Below, piece by piece: positions 25,301 through 37,447 of a DNA stretch of 64,000 bases. The DNA comes from Acanthopleura granulata (taxonomy: Eukaryota > Mollusca > Polyplacophora > Chitonida > Chitonidae): NCBI GenBank assembly GCA_016165875.1, contig JABBOT010000002.1, forward strand, positions 15,579,125 through 15,643,124, in the 5' to 3' direction. The number at the start of each line of letters is the position of its first letter. Within the stretch, counting starts at the first letter, position 1. Below the pieces are notes generated by a model. That model did not search any database. It was given only the letters and a program-made list of their open reading frames with translations, and was not told the origin of the DNA. The position numbers were made by a program, and so were the translations under genes.

Positions 25301-25992
25301 AAACTGGACTGCTGTGCACAACGTGATGACATGTGGTTTTGAGTTCATCTTAGTAAAGCATAGCTGATATAACGGTATTCAACATTTTACAATGGTCTCT
25401 TTTTCTCCGGTCTCAGTTCACCCGCCGATATGTCGACACCTTTTGTGGTATAGAATCTAATCAGTGGTAATGGCTTTTCACTTTGCAACACAGCATCAGA
25501 TTCAGTATATAATCTGTTTGTGTATAGGCTTATTTTGGATTTATATATCATGACATACAGGAACATTACATTATATGGTTCATAAAGCTCTCCACACTAG
25601 ACAGGATCTAAAAGAAAATCTCAACAAAAGTAGGTGAAGGTATTTCCAGGTACAGTTTTTAATGGTCTTTCTACCGAGGCCCCCTGTTTCTTCATTTGTC
25701 GGACTGAGATATAAATAAGTATAGGCTTTAATCGATTTATCGTTTCATTTCAGAGCTGTGTGCCTATTTACAATTCTGTTGACCATTTCCTTTATTTCCC
25801 TTTCCGTTTAAGTTCTGTCTATGAACTTAAACAGCTGCGCTGCAATCTTTCAGCCAGTTATGTTTTACCTGATTAAGAACTGAATGCCTATAGGTGAAGT
25901 CTTGTTCTTTTATCATCTACTGTCAGCTGCAACACATGCGATGACGAACAAATTTTTCCACAAGTAACTTTCTGGTTGTGTGGGTACGTTAT

Positions 25993-26055
25993 CGTTTGGG
26001 TGTTAAGCTAGAACGTTTGGGTATTAAGCTAGAACGTTTGGGTGTTCAGCTAGAA
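25993..26055 (+). repeat. 21-bp tandem repeat, three copies
   Basis: Three consecutive units of CGTTTGGGTGTTAAGCTAGA plus A begin at 25993, 26014 and 26035, differing at one or two bases. Because 21 is a multiple of three, the overlapping open frame reads as a heptad-like RLGVKLE repeat, but there is no other sign that it is coding. Confidence 0.8.
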
Positions 26056-26377
26056 CGATTTTTCTCATGTTTAATGAACATTACATTTTATGGTTTTGGT
26101 CGAAAACACCCGCGTCATATACATTGTATAAAGAAGCAGAGATGTTGTCCACAGTACCTGCGTACAGGCACAACATAGACCTGCTTGTTTCACTGACAAT
26201 CTATCAATCTTTACATAATTTCGGCTTACAGTACTGTGCCATTCTCCTCTGTCTGCGGATCACAGAAGTGGTGTTGTTTGAATTGGATGTTAACTCAATT
26301 TCCACTACGAAGGAATGAGTGCTAAACACACTAACGCTAATGACACAGAGCTATAACATCCATATTGTAAGCCTGAG

Positions 26378-27475
26378 TTATGGGTATTCCAGATGTCGCA
26401 CAGGCACGGATGAAGGTCTATCGTTAGCTCTGCTGCTGTTAACCTGCAGTGTGATCGCATGAACGGAATTGGTTTTCATCCTCAGTATTTTGCGCAGAGC
26501 CTGATGAAAATCCCTGTTTCTGAAAGAGTAGATCCAAGGATTAGCTAGTGACGCTACAGCCGGCAACAGTTGGAACAAAGTCATGAATATCTTGGAATGG
26601 TCGAAAAGCTTCTTATACACATTAGGCCAAACATAGTGGTAATACTCCAAGATAATGGTTGGTGTCCAGATGCAGACGGCAAAGAAGGTAATGGTCAGTA
26701 GCATTTTTGAAGCTTTAGAGATAGCGACCACTGTTGGCCTTGCGGCACCATCTTGTCTAACTTGGGCCAGTTGAATTGCTCTAAAATGTCGCCGAGCCAT
26801 ATTGCAGATGACCAAATGGAAGGACAAACTGATAGTTGCACAAAGCAATAAGATTGTTTGTGTAATGATAAGGGAGGTTACAATATAAACACGCCTGCCA
26901 CAGATATTGCCTTTGTCATCTCCGTTTTCGTTAGTGTTATGAAAAAACAGCGGACTAATCATGATGAGCAGGGAAAGGCACCAGATCATGGAAATGACCA
27001 CCGTCACTCTCACTTTTGTAACGTACGTTACGTAACGGAAAGGAGAGACGAGAGCCAAAAGTCGATCTACAGTGGCACAGAGAACGGAAAGAGACGATGC
27101 TAAAAGAGTTGCGTGTTGACTAGAGACGGCGATCACACACACAAAAGGGCCACTGGACCAAACCAGTACATACCGAAAGTTGTAAAACGCTAACGTCATG
27201 GCCACACTCCCGTACAAGAAATCAGCAACGGCAAGGTTGATGAGAAAGCTGTTTTGTAACTGTCTCAGTCTGGAATTCCAGCCGGCAAGCACGATAACCA
27301 GCAGGTTTTCTCCGCATATCAGTATCTGGAGGAAGACCACTAAGAGAACAAGATCGGTAGGCTTGCTGGACGTTAAACTCTTCCCGGCATTCCGACCAAC
27401 CGATGCGTTCGCATGGGATATATTCTCCATTTCTTCGACGGAATTTGGTAGATTTGTCAAGAAACGATCCTGCAT
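26378..27475 (-). CDS. Class A (rhodopsin-like) G protein-coupled receptor, orphan
   Basis: A seven-transmembrane receptor of 365 codons from the ATG at 27475. Landmarks: N-glycosylation sequons NIS and NAS in the N-terminus; TM1 with GENLLV (usual form GNxxV); TM2 with NLAVADFL; Cys at about 113 and Cys at about 192, able to form the TM3-ECL2 disulfide; DRL at about 137-139 in place of DRY; TM4 with IWCLSL; TM5 without the usual proline; TM6 with WTP (about 270-272); TM7 with NPWIYSF (about 312-318). Position 3.32 appears to be Gln, arguing against a biogenic amine receptor. The missing TM5 proline and the LQNSFLINLAVAD block recall adenosine/melanocortin-type receptors, but I cannot assign a ligand. 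The sequence before GATCG at 27470 looks like a splice acceptor (TTGTTTCCCATGCAG), so the ATG at 27475 could be intronic and translation could start at Met 27430 (MENISHANAS) or in an upstream exon. Confidence 0.88.
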   Translation of the reverse strand: MQDRFLTNLPNSVEEMENISHANASVGRNAGKSLTSSKPTDLVLLVVFLQILICGENLLVIVLAGWNSRLRQLQNSFLINLAVADFLYGSVAMTLAFYNFRYVLVWSSGPFVCVIAVSSQHATLLASSLSVLCATVDRLLALVSPFRYVTYVTKVRVTVVISMIWCLSLLIMISPLFFHNTNENGDDKGNICGRRVYIVTSLIITQTILLLCATISLSFHLVICNMARRHFRAIQLAQVRQDGAARPTVVAISKASKMLLTITFFAVCIWTPTIILEYYHYVWPNVYKKLFDHSKIFMTLFQLLPAVASLANPWIYSFRNRDFHQALRKILRMKTNSVHAITLQVNSSRANDRPSSVPVRHLEYP

Positions 27476-27484
27476 GGGAAACAA

Positions 27485-29009
27485 TTAAAATAACTTAATG
27501 TTTATTATAAAATTATTTCCATAAAAAGTAGAAACGTGCATTATATTGGCGCATCTGTCTTTAAAGTCTTTCTGAAGTTGGAATTTCCTGGCAGTAGTAT
27601 TAGAAGTACAGGTGTTAGCTCCGAGTCTGTAATATTGATTCTACCAAGTTTTAATGGTAATCTTGACCTGAATAAATATTATTTAGCTAAATATCTTACC
27701 TCCTGATCTCACACCAAGAATGCTTGAGTCGTGCAGTCAATGGAGACTGGATTCATAGCTGGTCAAGGCTGGCAACATATTTCTGGCTGACATGTATTCC
27801 TCGTGTACATTATGCATCGACAAAGGTGATATTTCTAGAAACTCCTCTTTTATACGCAGCTGAAGGAAAGGCAGGTAATTGCCGTATGGGTATCTCTGTG
27901 GGGACACAATTGGTTGGGACAATCACATTTCTCTTCCGTATAGCATCACTTATGAAAATACAGCGCTCATGAATATTCATCCCTTCACTACTTTTATACC
28001 AGTATTCCATTTGAACAGACTTGCGCACCGATTTCGAAAACGATATTTGAACGAGAAACACGGTCATGTGACCCTTTCTACCACGACAATCCTCTGCAGG
28101 AGGTTTTACTTTTCCCTATATAAGACCAACTGATAATACGCATCGCATAGCCGTCTGACGTCTTTAATCTAAGAGCACGTTTCCATTATAAGAGACTCGA
28201 ATATCGATATCAAGTGTTGTTATATCTCCGACAGACACGAAGCAACTTCCTATTTGATTATAATCAAATGCCCACATAAATAAGCTTTGTCTGAACATCA
28301 GAACAGCTATTCAGTCCTTTAATTTTCTCTCGCTCCCAAAGGCTGATGTAGATCAAGTTGAATAACCTCCGAGTGATGTGATGGGTTTTGCGTAATTCCT
28401 CAAAGACCCAGTGAATGCCCGCGGTGATAGTGGCTGAGAGACCGTACCTCGGAATATGTTGATAAAAGCACTTTTTGATTGACCACATAAGTTACACACG
28501 ATCTCTCATCGCAATCTAGATCATGTATTATATTTGAGCGATTAAATGTGCTCTGTTGTCAATGGTGACACCATCAAGTAGCCGAACATTGCTTCTTCGT
28601 ACTTTTGACTCATATCATGCACATGCACAATTATTTACCGTGCGTGCCAAATATGCTTTGTTCATCTTTGTTCTCAAGTCTTTAGGTTTGACTACAACAA
28701 GGTTCTTTATTAATTCAATATTTATCGGTTTGGACTTGGGTAATGCGATCGGATTGTACTTCCCCGAAACGCTGTAAATGGACGGTGAATTTTTAACTTG
28801 TGGTGCTAGCGCAAACATTATGGGCCATGCAAGTTGCTATCCTGTTCAAGGATTTACATAACTAGTGAAAATAAAACCCTATAACTGAAGTAAAATGACA
28901 AGAGGCCAAATTTGTCCGGTTATGAATGACCATCTGCCAAAGAACTATCACACTGCCGAGACCGTATGGTCTTGATTTACCCTTCCATCAAAAAGGTCCG
29001 TTGTCATCG
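27485..29009. other. Upstream flank of the GPCR
   Basis: No additional coding exon is recognisable. The region should contain the GPCR promoter or a noncoding 5' exon. Open frames at 27724-28133 on both strands lack family signatures. Confidence 0.45.
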
Positions 29010-29256
29010 AATGGGTAACGGTAGTTATCGCAGCGCAAAGACGCAGAAGCCTCTCCCTAATGCGATATCTATGAGCTCGTCCGGCTAATGCCGGCTTCCT
29101 CTACGGCCGTACGTGGGAAGGTCTGGCCAGCAACCAGAGGATGGCCGTGGGTTTTCCTTGGGCTCCGTTTTCCACCCACCATAATGCTGGCTGCCGTCCT
29201 ATAAGTCCTCTTGAGTACGGTGTAAAACGTCAATCCATCAAATACATAAATAAATC
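29010..29256 (+). repeat. tRNA-derived SINE, plus orientation
   Basis: Retains TTATCGCAGCGCAAAGACGC, GCCGGCTTCCTCTACGGCCG, TACGTGGGAAGGTCTGGCC, CACCATAATGCTGGCTGCCG and the tail AAATACATAAATAAAT. Part of the tail core and the B-box region is deleted or diverged. Confidence 0.75.
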
Positions 29257-31653
29257 CTACCGCAATATTATCACTGGTCGATTTTACAAGCTGTACAGAA
29301 GGTTATAAATCCGAACATTTTTCAAGCCTTTTGTTAAAACTCTTTTGTTTAAAAAATTATGTATTTGGCTTTAGTACCTATATATACGCCATGCGATATG
29401 TTTAACTCAAGAGATATAATACACTAAAATAAAACGTATCCTAGCATTCAAATGTGTTATGGTGAAATCATGCAAACAGATGATTGGTCACTTTGTAATT
29501 CCATATGGATTTATATGCTTCAGTCTGGCCACGTGATAAGAAGTATGACGATATCAAAAAATTCTCATCTTGTCACAGTAATTCGTCATTATAAATCATT
29601 CCACCGAGAGCCGCATTCTGTTTTTAGAGTGGGTTATTTCCTGGAAATCTTTGCATGGCGAATGATAAAGAAGCGTACAAAGAAAAGGTGAAAACGAGAG
29701 GAAGAAAAGATTTTCTCATACTAGGCCTATATTTCAGATGATTATTAATTTAGATGTGGGGGATATTTTTTTTAATTTTTCTTTAAGCATTTTACGTATC
29801 AGACTTCAACTGGAGGTGTAGAAAACGTGCCGTAGATTTGTTAGATAAGTACAACATTCAAAACAACAGCAACACTTTAACGCTGAAGGTTGGAATGAGA
29901 ACAAATCAGGTGAAAATATCCACGATATCTAGTTCTGCGCATCATGAGGTGATATAAAATGCACATGTAACAAAGTCTACCTATCTATCTTTTTCCATCT
30001 GCGCATAAGTGCCACTCATTACTGGATTTCAGCCATATTGTTTGCAGTACATCGTGCTACCAATCTGCCTTTGTGTCCACATCACCCTCTATCGATTTTT
30101 TACATTTTTTTAACGGTCTCTATCCTTTTTTGTTCCCTTTCATTTTGTTTTCCTCCAATTCTTGAATGTACCACTTCTCCCTCCAACCACCTAAAAGTCT
30201 TAACGTTAGAAGCAGTAGATGAAGTTATAGTTCCACCATTCTTCGTTGTTGTGTCTTCCACAATTTTGAGACCGTTAATTATTGGTTGCCATGGTAACCA
30301 CATGCTTGTTCAAGCACTTTGTGCAGATGAGCAAATTTATTAGTTCTTATTGATGTCTTCTCTTTGAATCAGTTGCCCAGAAAATTCCGAATCTGGGATA
30401 TTTCACAAATGGTTAGCCTTCTTCATACTTTGTCCAGTTCATTCATATGGGTGTCTTGTGATATTCTTACCAACATGGTTAGAAGACTATAGGATTTCTG
30501 CCCTTTAGGCCAATAAGTTTGTCGTCAAAAGCGACTAACCTAGAGCTCTTTCCTGTGGGCCCTGGCATAAAGTTCGAGTGCATTTCATGTTCTAGTACGT
30601 TGTTGGCAACGCGTAGTTAACATTTAGAGATATTTTAAAATACATGGATATTGTGTACAAACTATTTTTAATCCTTTCCTCATTCATTCTTTCTTTGGCT
30701 GGTTTTAGAAACATCTGTTTTCCTTTTGATCTGATTCGGATGTTATAAGTCTCGTGTCGAGAGCCATATTAACTACTTCCTGGCTCCAACACGCTCGCGT
30801 CATGCACGATACGAGTGGATGTTTAAGTGATAAACATGAATGCGTGTAACGCCAATATATTCTGAGTTAAGCTACAGATCGCCCGCGATCCTGAACGCTC
30901 TGCCCAAATCTGCCAACAAGAGTGTTATACTAACTGTAGAATTTTAAGAGCCTAGAGGAAAAGTTTTTCACACAGTATCCCAGACACGTTAGTTTTTAAA
31001 CTGCTTAATTGTGACGCAAGCTTAAATCATAACACACGATCTATCTCGATCTATGCGAGTTTTTGTGATATATGCAGAACCTTTTGATACATTACTTATC
31101 AAATATGGATAATTTACAATTTCAAGCTTAAAACTGCCCCCTTTGTCTCGCAGACGGCGTGAGAGGAGACCTTGTTAATGTCTCTACAAATATAGGCCCA
31201 AAATAAAATGTACCGTTTGGACTACCTGTTGTGTTCATCAAATCCTAAAAAGGTGACTAGATTTCTGTCACAGCTCCAGTAATTTGTGGATATTTTATGG
31301 CTAAGAGGCCAGCATGCAGTATATACCATCTGTCGCTTTTGTCTGTGTATAGATACAAATAAGCTGCACTATGTAGACGGTCGGTAATTGCCTTTAAATA
31401 ATTTAAAAGTGGATGTATTTCTCTGACAGCCTTTGATACTTGCAGGTTATATATATACTGTCAGCAGAGCATCATTATATGTTGTGGTCAATGAAAAGGA
31501 TCAAACTTGAAACACATTTATTCTTCTGCATAACTTGCCTCTATACTACTCTCTTTTGTCGTCTTTTATAATTCCTGTATAAACCAAGATTCTCTTGGTG
31601 AAGACCGTTTGAATTGTTTTCATGTTACGTGGCTTCAAGTCCTAATCATTCAT

Positions 31654-31935
31654 CTGTTTTCATGTTATTGTTTATCAAATATGAATAGAACACGTCAGTT
31701 TGAGTAATCTAATATATCACAATTAATATCACTGCATTTTTGTTGCTAATTGTGCTTAAAGTCGTGGTTCTGGGGGAGTGTGTATTGCCACTACTTCAGC
31801 ATTTACATAGGCAGATAAAATAAAATCTAGAGGACAAAAGTCCGAATTATACCGGAGAACATTTGCTAACTATCACACTATCGTCGCTGCACTGGTTTTA
31901 CTCTGGTTTTAGGTTTATATGTCTATTTTGCATTC
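31654..31935 (+). repeat. Unclassified dispersed repeat, copy 2
   Basis: The first part (TTTCATG, GAGTAATCTA, GTGTGTATTGCCACTACTTC) is similar in order to 31999-32230. The second part (ACCGG, TTGCTAACTATCACACTATC, GTCGCTGCA, TTTTGCATT) matches 35180-35300. It thus links the separate fragments into one family. Confidence 0.4.
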
Positions 31936-31998
31936 GCGCGTAATCCAGGATATTGCTGGTGGATTAAGCATCCCAGATTCCTGGTGCCGTTATACTTT

Positions 31999-32230
31999 GT
32001 TTTCATGTACTTGTTTATTAAATGTGATGACAACAAAGCATTTTGTGTAATTCTAGAGCACTAAGATCTAATAAATTTCACTTAACACTATTGCACTATA
32101 GGAGGGTTGGTGGGTGCGTGTATTCCAGTTACTACTACAACATATTTAAACATGAACATGAAGAGTTAAAATACAACCATGAGGTAAATTGACCAGAGAC
32201 AGGATTTCACCGGTTACGGGTGGCTCCAAC
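31999..32230 (+). repeat. Unclassified dispersed repeat, copy 3
   Basis: Lies directly after copy 2 and shares AATGTGATGACAACA, GTAATTCTAGAGCACTA, CTAATAAATT and GATTTCACCGGTTACGGG with copy 1 at 25040-25300. The adjacent placement of copies 2 and 3 suggests a tandem duplication or two nested insertions. Confidence 0.4.
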
Positions 32231-33419
32231 ACATAAACTTTCAAAATCCAGAAAATCTCTGCTTTAGTAACATTCTTATCACGTTTATTGGACAATGTCA
32301 CCAAAGCCAGTTCGATGTGTTTCTTGAAATGTTCATGTTGACGAGACTGATCTTTTCCTCATTATCGAACATTAAATCTTTTGCTGCGCTTATGGCATTA
32401 ATGCATGTAATCATCTGATGGTGTCAAACAGGAGTCACTGTCATGAACACTTCTTATGCGTCTGTTAAACTCCACCTTCCTGAAATTTTGCTTGTCCAGA
32501 CATGCATAGCATGCCACTGCATTGTTTTACATTGTAACAACGTGCAGTCGAGGAAGAATAACATAACCGTCATTAATGGAGCTCAACTCCATGTCGCAGC
32601 GACATGCAAATGTCATTTATCAATGCTTTTTTCTTAGCTCAAGTAATTAAAGGTGCTCGGTCTATGCTGTAGTGTCTTATATATTACAGAAGACATTATA
32701 GTGATATGGCCATGGTGCGAGACCTCCACCGACACCCTTGACAGAAGTCGTTACAGAAATTTCATCGCATTATCTGATCGGTATATTTTATCACATATAT
32801 ACATGTATATGTACATGTACCACGAATTTAAGCACCTTTTATCACCATATATGCAAACCATTCAATAAAGCAATGTAAGTTATTCGGAAACGTAAAGCTT
32901 GACATGTTACGTTACACACGGTACACAGCATCGCATTCAACCCATGTTTCACTTGTCTTCTGGTTTTCTTTTTACTGGGTTTTTCTGCCAGATTCAATGA
33001 AGCAAAAGCCCGAGGGACAAATATACTTTATGTTACACCGAGACAGAGGTGAATAGTCTGTACAGGCATTGGAGTTCCAGAGGCTATCCATTGCTGCCGG
33101 ATGACTGCTGAAGGAATTTAATGTATTCACAGAGACGCACCTGCAAAGAAAGGTGGAAGAGTAGAACGAAGTACGGGTACGACAAAACATGACAAATTAG
33201 GAAAAGTAAGACAAGTTTGTATAATAATAAAACAATGGTCACCACTCTCTAAGTTATCATACCACAACTAGACCATTTAGAATCTGTATCACGCATGCCT
33301 TCACCGGCCTTCAGCTCGTTACACTTCGTTACCATATCAGGGCTTGCATGATCTCTGTTAAGCTCCGTTTCTACTAATCGCGACGACGACACTTCACCAA
33401 GTGCAACATCAATTATGCA

Positions 33420-33510
33420 TTTATCTGTTTATTCCTATTTATTTGAATGATGTCTAACTCCGTACTCAAATAATAACTTCACTGATTCGATGGCGGTCGG
33501 GTTTATGGGT
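33420..33510 (-). repeat. SINE tail remnant
   Basis: TTTATTTGAATGATGTCTAA, then ACTCCGTACTCAAATAATAA, CTTCACT and GATGGCGGTCGG form a decayed minus-orientation copy of the SINE tail and adjacent body. The head is not present. Confidence 0.5.
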
Positions 33511-33516
33511 ATATAA
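33510..33516 (+). promoter_or_regulatory. TATA-box-like element
   Basis: GGGTATATAAG is a strong TATA-box match, followed at 33549-33554 by a TTCACT initiator-like word, at a somewhat long spacing of about 40 bp. No convincing coding exon follows: the first ATG downstream (33648) opens only a 16-codon frame. If real, it would drive a noncoding RNA or a distant exon. Confidence 0.25.
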
Positions 33517-35159
33517 GAAACCGGTGTGCGCGGTGTATACTACCGGCCTTCACTATCTAGCTAACAACGTAGCGACAAACCTTAAGATTTAAAGCAAGAG
33601 CTTCTTTTGAGCACATTGATCCATTGCCTGAGAGTTTCATCGAGCCATGTTGAACCATTACATGATGTCGTCCAGATTAATTTTTAGTACAACCTAATCA
33701 GATGACCACGCAACGCGTGGAGCAGCCATTTTAAATAACCGATTTTCCTGAGTTCCGCTCGGACATAACGTTGTCGTTTTGATGAAGATATATACCAGCA
33801 TAATTATTGATCAGGCCTAGCTGGTGAAATGATAGGAAGTTTTGTGACTTAAACCACAGGTTTTATAAAGAAAGCGAGAATTCCTCGTCGAGTATATCAC
33901 CTAATGCCAATGTATACGCCTGCTATTTAAGCTCTTATACTAGAAATGTAATGTACAATATATATGACGTATGAAAGTATATGTAACGTATAAAAACGCC
34001 GTTCAGCAGCTTATTGACATGGCTTACGTCCAGGAGCAAATCTATTTTGTTTTGATCGATTGAAAACGTAGAGAAAGGCTTGAGCATTGAGCATAGATCG
34101 ATCTACGCTAGAGCGTCTAAACAAGACACTTCCTGTTAGATCTGCGGCAATTTACGTCAAACTAGTGAAAAGTTTTTTTAAGGGGAATTTACATATAAAA
34201 TCAGCACGAATACGTGCAATAGAATATCCATACCTTCAAAGTGAGGCCTATACACATAATTATTTATATCCAATGATTTGCTGGCGGCCCAGCAGCAGAA
34301 TCAATAGTATGAGTTCAACAACACGTCTTTTGCAATTCATCGCTACCACTTGATATTAAATATAGCACAATGAAGCCGGTGATTACGAAGTCAGTTGAAA
34401 GTTTGCTTCCTACCACAGGGAAGACAGATTGCATCGAATGAGTGGATTATATTGTAAAAGTCTACTAGTTGTTGTCAGGACAACCGTTGATTTCGATGTG
34501 GATTGACAGAATGCGTTGTGTTTATTTTGCCTAACCCTTGAACGTAGGCCGTCCCCAGGAATCCATACGTTAACGATTTTGTGGCACGTTACCCCGTTCG
34601 TTGTGCCTCATCAACTAGACAAAACCATGTACAGGGGATGGGTTAACGGCGCCGAGCCCGGGGGCAAACGGCTCCATCTCTCAATGTCCCTGCAGCACTA
34701 ATGAATGAGAGAACGACTTCGGTAATACACAACTGTTGTTTGACTTCTTAATCGTGGCGACCTCTGGCATGGACACCCCCCGACAAAGAGCCTCCAGGCT
34801 GTTCATATACTCTACATGGTTCAAGATCCAAGGCACACCTGCACTTTAATCATTGTACCCATAAGAAACCGTTGGATCAGGATGGGCGATGTAACCTCGA
34901 ACAAACAAGAAGATTCTGGCCCAGGTAAGCAGAGGGTGTCTTGTTATCGTTGGCTTTAACAGAACCTCACGAGTCCAAGGCATATATGAGAAGTGGTGTG
35001 TGACCAACTCTAGTCTCTAATGGTATATGCATAAAAACCCATTTGTAACAGGGCCAGCAAGTATTAACCCGCGTTTTAGAAGAGCAAAATGGGATGACAC
35101 GCCAATAGGCATATATATTGTTTTGTTTGTAAGATTTCGCCCATTTATCTCTATTATAC

Positions 35160-35370
35160 ATGTTTTATACAGAGAAGACAGTTATTGTCGAGGTCTGTTT
35201 TGGTCTGTTTTTAACACCGGTTAGGAGTGACCATTTACCAACTATCACAGTGTTCTCGCCGCTGCAGTTTTAGTGTTGCTGTTGTCTTTTGCATTAAGGG
35301 ATATGTCAATATTTGCTTGTACTAACAATTGGTTGGTGGGCGCCATGGAGTGGATGTTATTATTTTAACC
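35160..35370 (+). repeat. Unclassified dispersed repeat, copy 4 (fragment)
   Basis: ACCGGTTAGGAGTGACCATT, TACCAACTATCACAGTGTTC, TCGCCGCTGCAG and TTTTGCATT parallel 31850-31935. GGTTGGTGGGCG also recalls 32105-32116 in copy 3. Confidence 0.35.
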
Positions 35371-35571
35371 TGCTATCAGCATGGTTTAAAAGGCTTGACT
35401 TTCATTTATATGTACTGGTATGTAGGCTATGCTTGAATCCTATTTAAAATTCTCCGCCCCAAAAGTCTCTTTGTATTTTTTTTTTGACGTAGGATAATGA
35501 AGACATCACAGTTCTAAGTAAGCAAAAACGTCCCTCTAGGGAAAATCGAATCGGCTGCAATGCTTTCAATT

Positions 35572-35871
35572 TTAACCAATCAAGGGCCAGATATTTCTAC
35601 CACTCGAGAAGGCACCTGTTTCCGCTGTGACGTCAACAGTACTTAGTTCACCATTTTGTCCATGCAGAAGTAGTGTTAAATCAGCTGTTTTCCTTCTGAT
35701 TTCGAGACCATTCTGATATACTTTAAAGCCATTTTCAACCAGAAAGTGCACGTGGAGTATGACATCATTCTCCAAGGTCTCAACCAGGAGGCCACAATGC
35801 GTGGCCTTCTGGTGTAATAACAAGGGGACCCTACTTTGCACTACAGACGAGTATCTCACGTCTAATACCAC
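35572..35871 (-). CDS. Candidate orphan coding exon (hypothetical)
   Basis: An open frame of about 99 codons. It opens further upstream to an in-frame TAG near 35920, and a plausible acceptor (CCATTTTAG before AGAAGCC) lies there. The translation looks protein-like, with alternating hydrophobic and polar strands (VILHVHFLVENGFKVYQNGL, TADLTLLLHGQNG) and no low complexity, ending SGRNIWPLIG and TAA. I recognise no family. It may be the last exon of an unseen gene, a decayed retrocopy, or chance. Confidence 0.2.
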   Translation of the reverse strand: MVLDVRYSSVVQSRVPLLLHQKATHCGLLVETLENDVILHVHFLVENGFKVYQNGLEIRRKTADLTLLLHGQNGELSTVDVTAETGAFSSGRNIWPLIG

Positions 35872-37447
35872 AAAGCGTAGGGCACGCGCGACATCGTGTT
35901 TCCGGCTTCTCTAAAATGGCGCACCCCATGGCCTTGTTAGAACTCCAGATTAAAAGATGAGTTAAATAGAAAAAATGCCTGTGTCCGTTTATATTTGTAC
36001 GGACCTCTCTTCTGAAATAACTTTGGTTATATTTTGTTGCCTTTTCTTTTAAATCCCCACTTTTTCCAGGCTTTGCCTGCATGACTCAAGATTTACAGCC
36101 TATTTAATGAAATTTTAAACAAATAAATAAATAACCCCGGTGACGCAACATATTCAGTTATCTGCTCGTGATAGCTATGTTAAAGGAGGCGAATTTCTTT
36201 CTTTCTTTCTTGAATTATACATCTAAGTTGAATTGTGTTTCCTCCACGTCTTTCTTTAATGGTGTATTATTAACACTCCTTTGAATGTCATTTGAAATAA
36301 TCTCCGGACATTATAGTCCTTTACTGACAGAAGTTAAGGTTTTTAATTGGACATGGGTAGATTTGAACTGAGTGGTTTTAAAATTAGAACGCCACATCGG
36401 CAGTATTTCAACCATGTCGAGGCGATTTAAAATTAATATGTAAGCGTTTATTAAACGGCAATCATGAATAGCATTATAATTTTGTTAGGACAAAATTACC
36501 CTAATTACAGGATATTACCCTAAAATTCATCAATAAAATTTCACCCACATTTCCTGACAGACAGCCAAACGGGCAGACAAGGAAATGCCAGCATAAAAAT
36601 AAACTCTCTTAACGAAGGTAATCAGTGGTGACTTGTTTTAAGCGATAAAGTTGAGGACTACAGTCCATGTTCATACAGCAATTTAAGCATTATAGTTTGT
36701 TTCGCAATATAACGAATGGTGTGACACTATGTAAGACATATGGTGACAAATGTTATATTCTGGCATATATTCACAGGGTTACTCTGCAGACAGTCTGGTC
36801 TAGGAGATGCTTTAAGCAGGCAGTAATTGAAGTCCTTCATCAAAGGCGTCTAAACGGGGTTAAGTATTTCGTCAATTTATGTTTTATTAACTCTTCATGA
36901 ATGGGACTCTACTCCCTTGACTTGTGACGATTAACTATCATGTTTTCCTCGTCATAAACATACACATGTCATAAAAATGACGAACGATTTCCACGCGGGC
37001 CATTCGATACGATTCACGAGGCAGTCTTTTTCTTATACTTTTAATAACCAGTAAACTATTTTTCAGGAAGTCGATCCAAATCAGCATCAAATGACCGCCG
37101 ATTACAACATTTGCCCATCAATCGAACTCACTGAAAGGATAGTTATTGTGGTGAAGCTATTTAATATATGGACGTGAAGTTTTTGAACATACATGATTTA
37201 TATTTTAATCCAGTATGTGATAGCGTTGTTAATAAATCATAAAACATAACCTGAACAGGACGGAAGCGGGATGACGTCATCACAGAATCACCATCCTTAT
37301 CCTGTTTTAGTATCACTTTGGAGCAGGAACTCAGGATTAACCAGTCACTAAGGCCATAGAATTCTGATTTTCCCACCTACTGTTGTGGACACCGATTACA
37401 CGTCCTTAAGTCGTCAGCCTGTTGTTGTTTGCACATGTTACACTTAT

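Larger units (their letters stand above)
24447..26377. other. Intergenic stretch downstream of the GPCR
   Basis: No gene seen. Contains one copy of an unclassified dispersed repeat (25040-25300) and a short 21-bp tandem repeat (25993-26055). The 3' UTR of the minus-strand GPCR should lie in its upper part, but I found no obvious AATAAA on that strand next to the stop. Confidence 0.5.
29257..37447. other. Long gene-poor stretch
   Basis: No gene is supported over about 8 kb. It contains copies of the unclassified repeat (31654-31935, 31999-32230, 35160-35370), a SINE tail remnant (33420-33510), a TATA-like box at 33510-33516, and one frame at 35572-35871 (minus) that I list separately with low confidence. 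A (TTTC)n run lies near 36195-36212. Confidence 0.5.
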
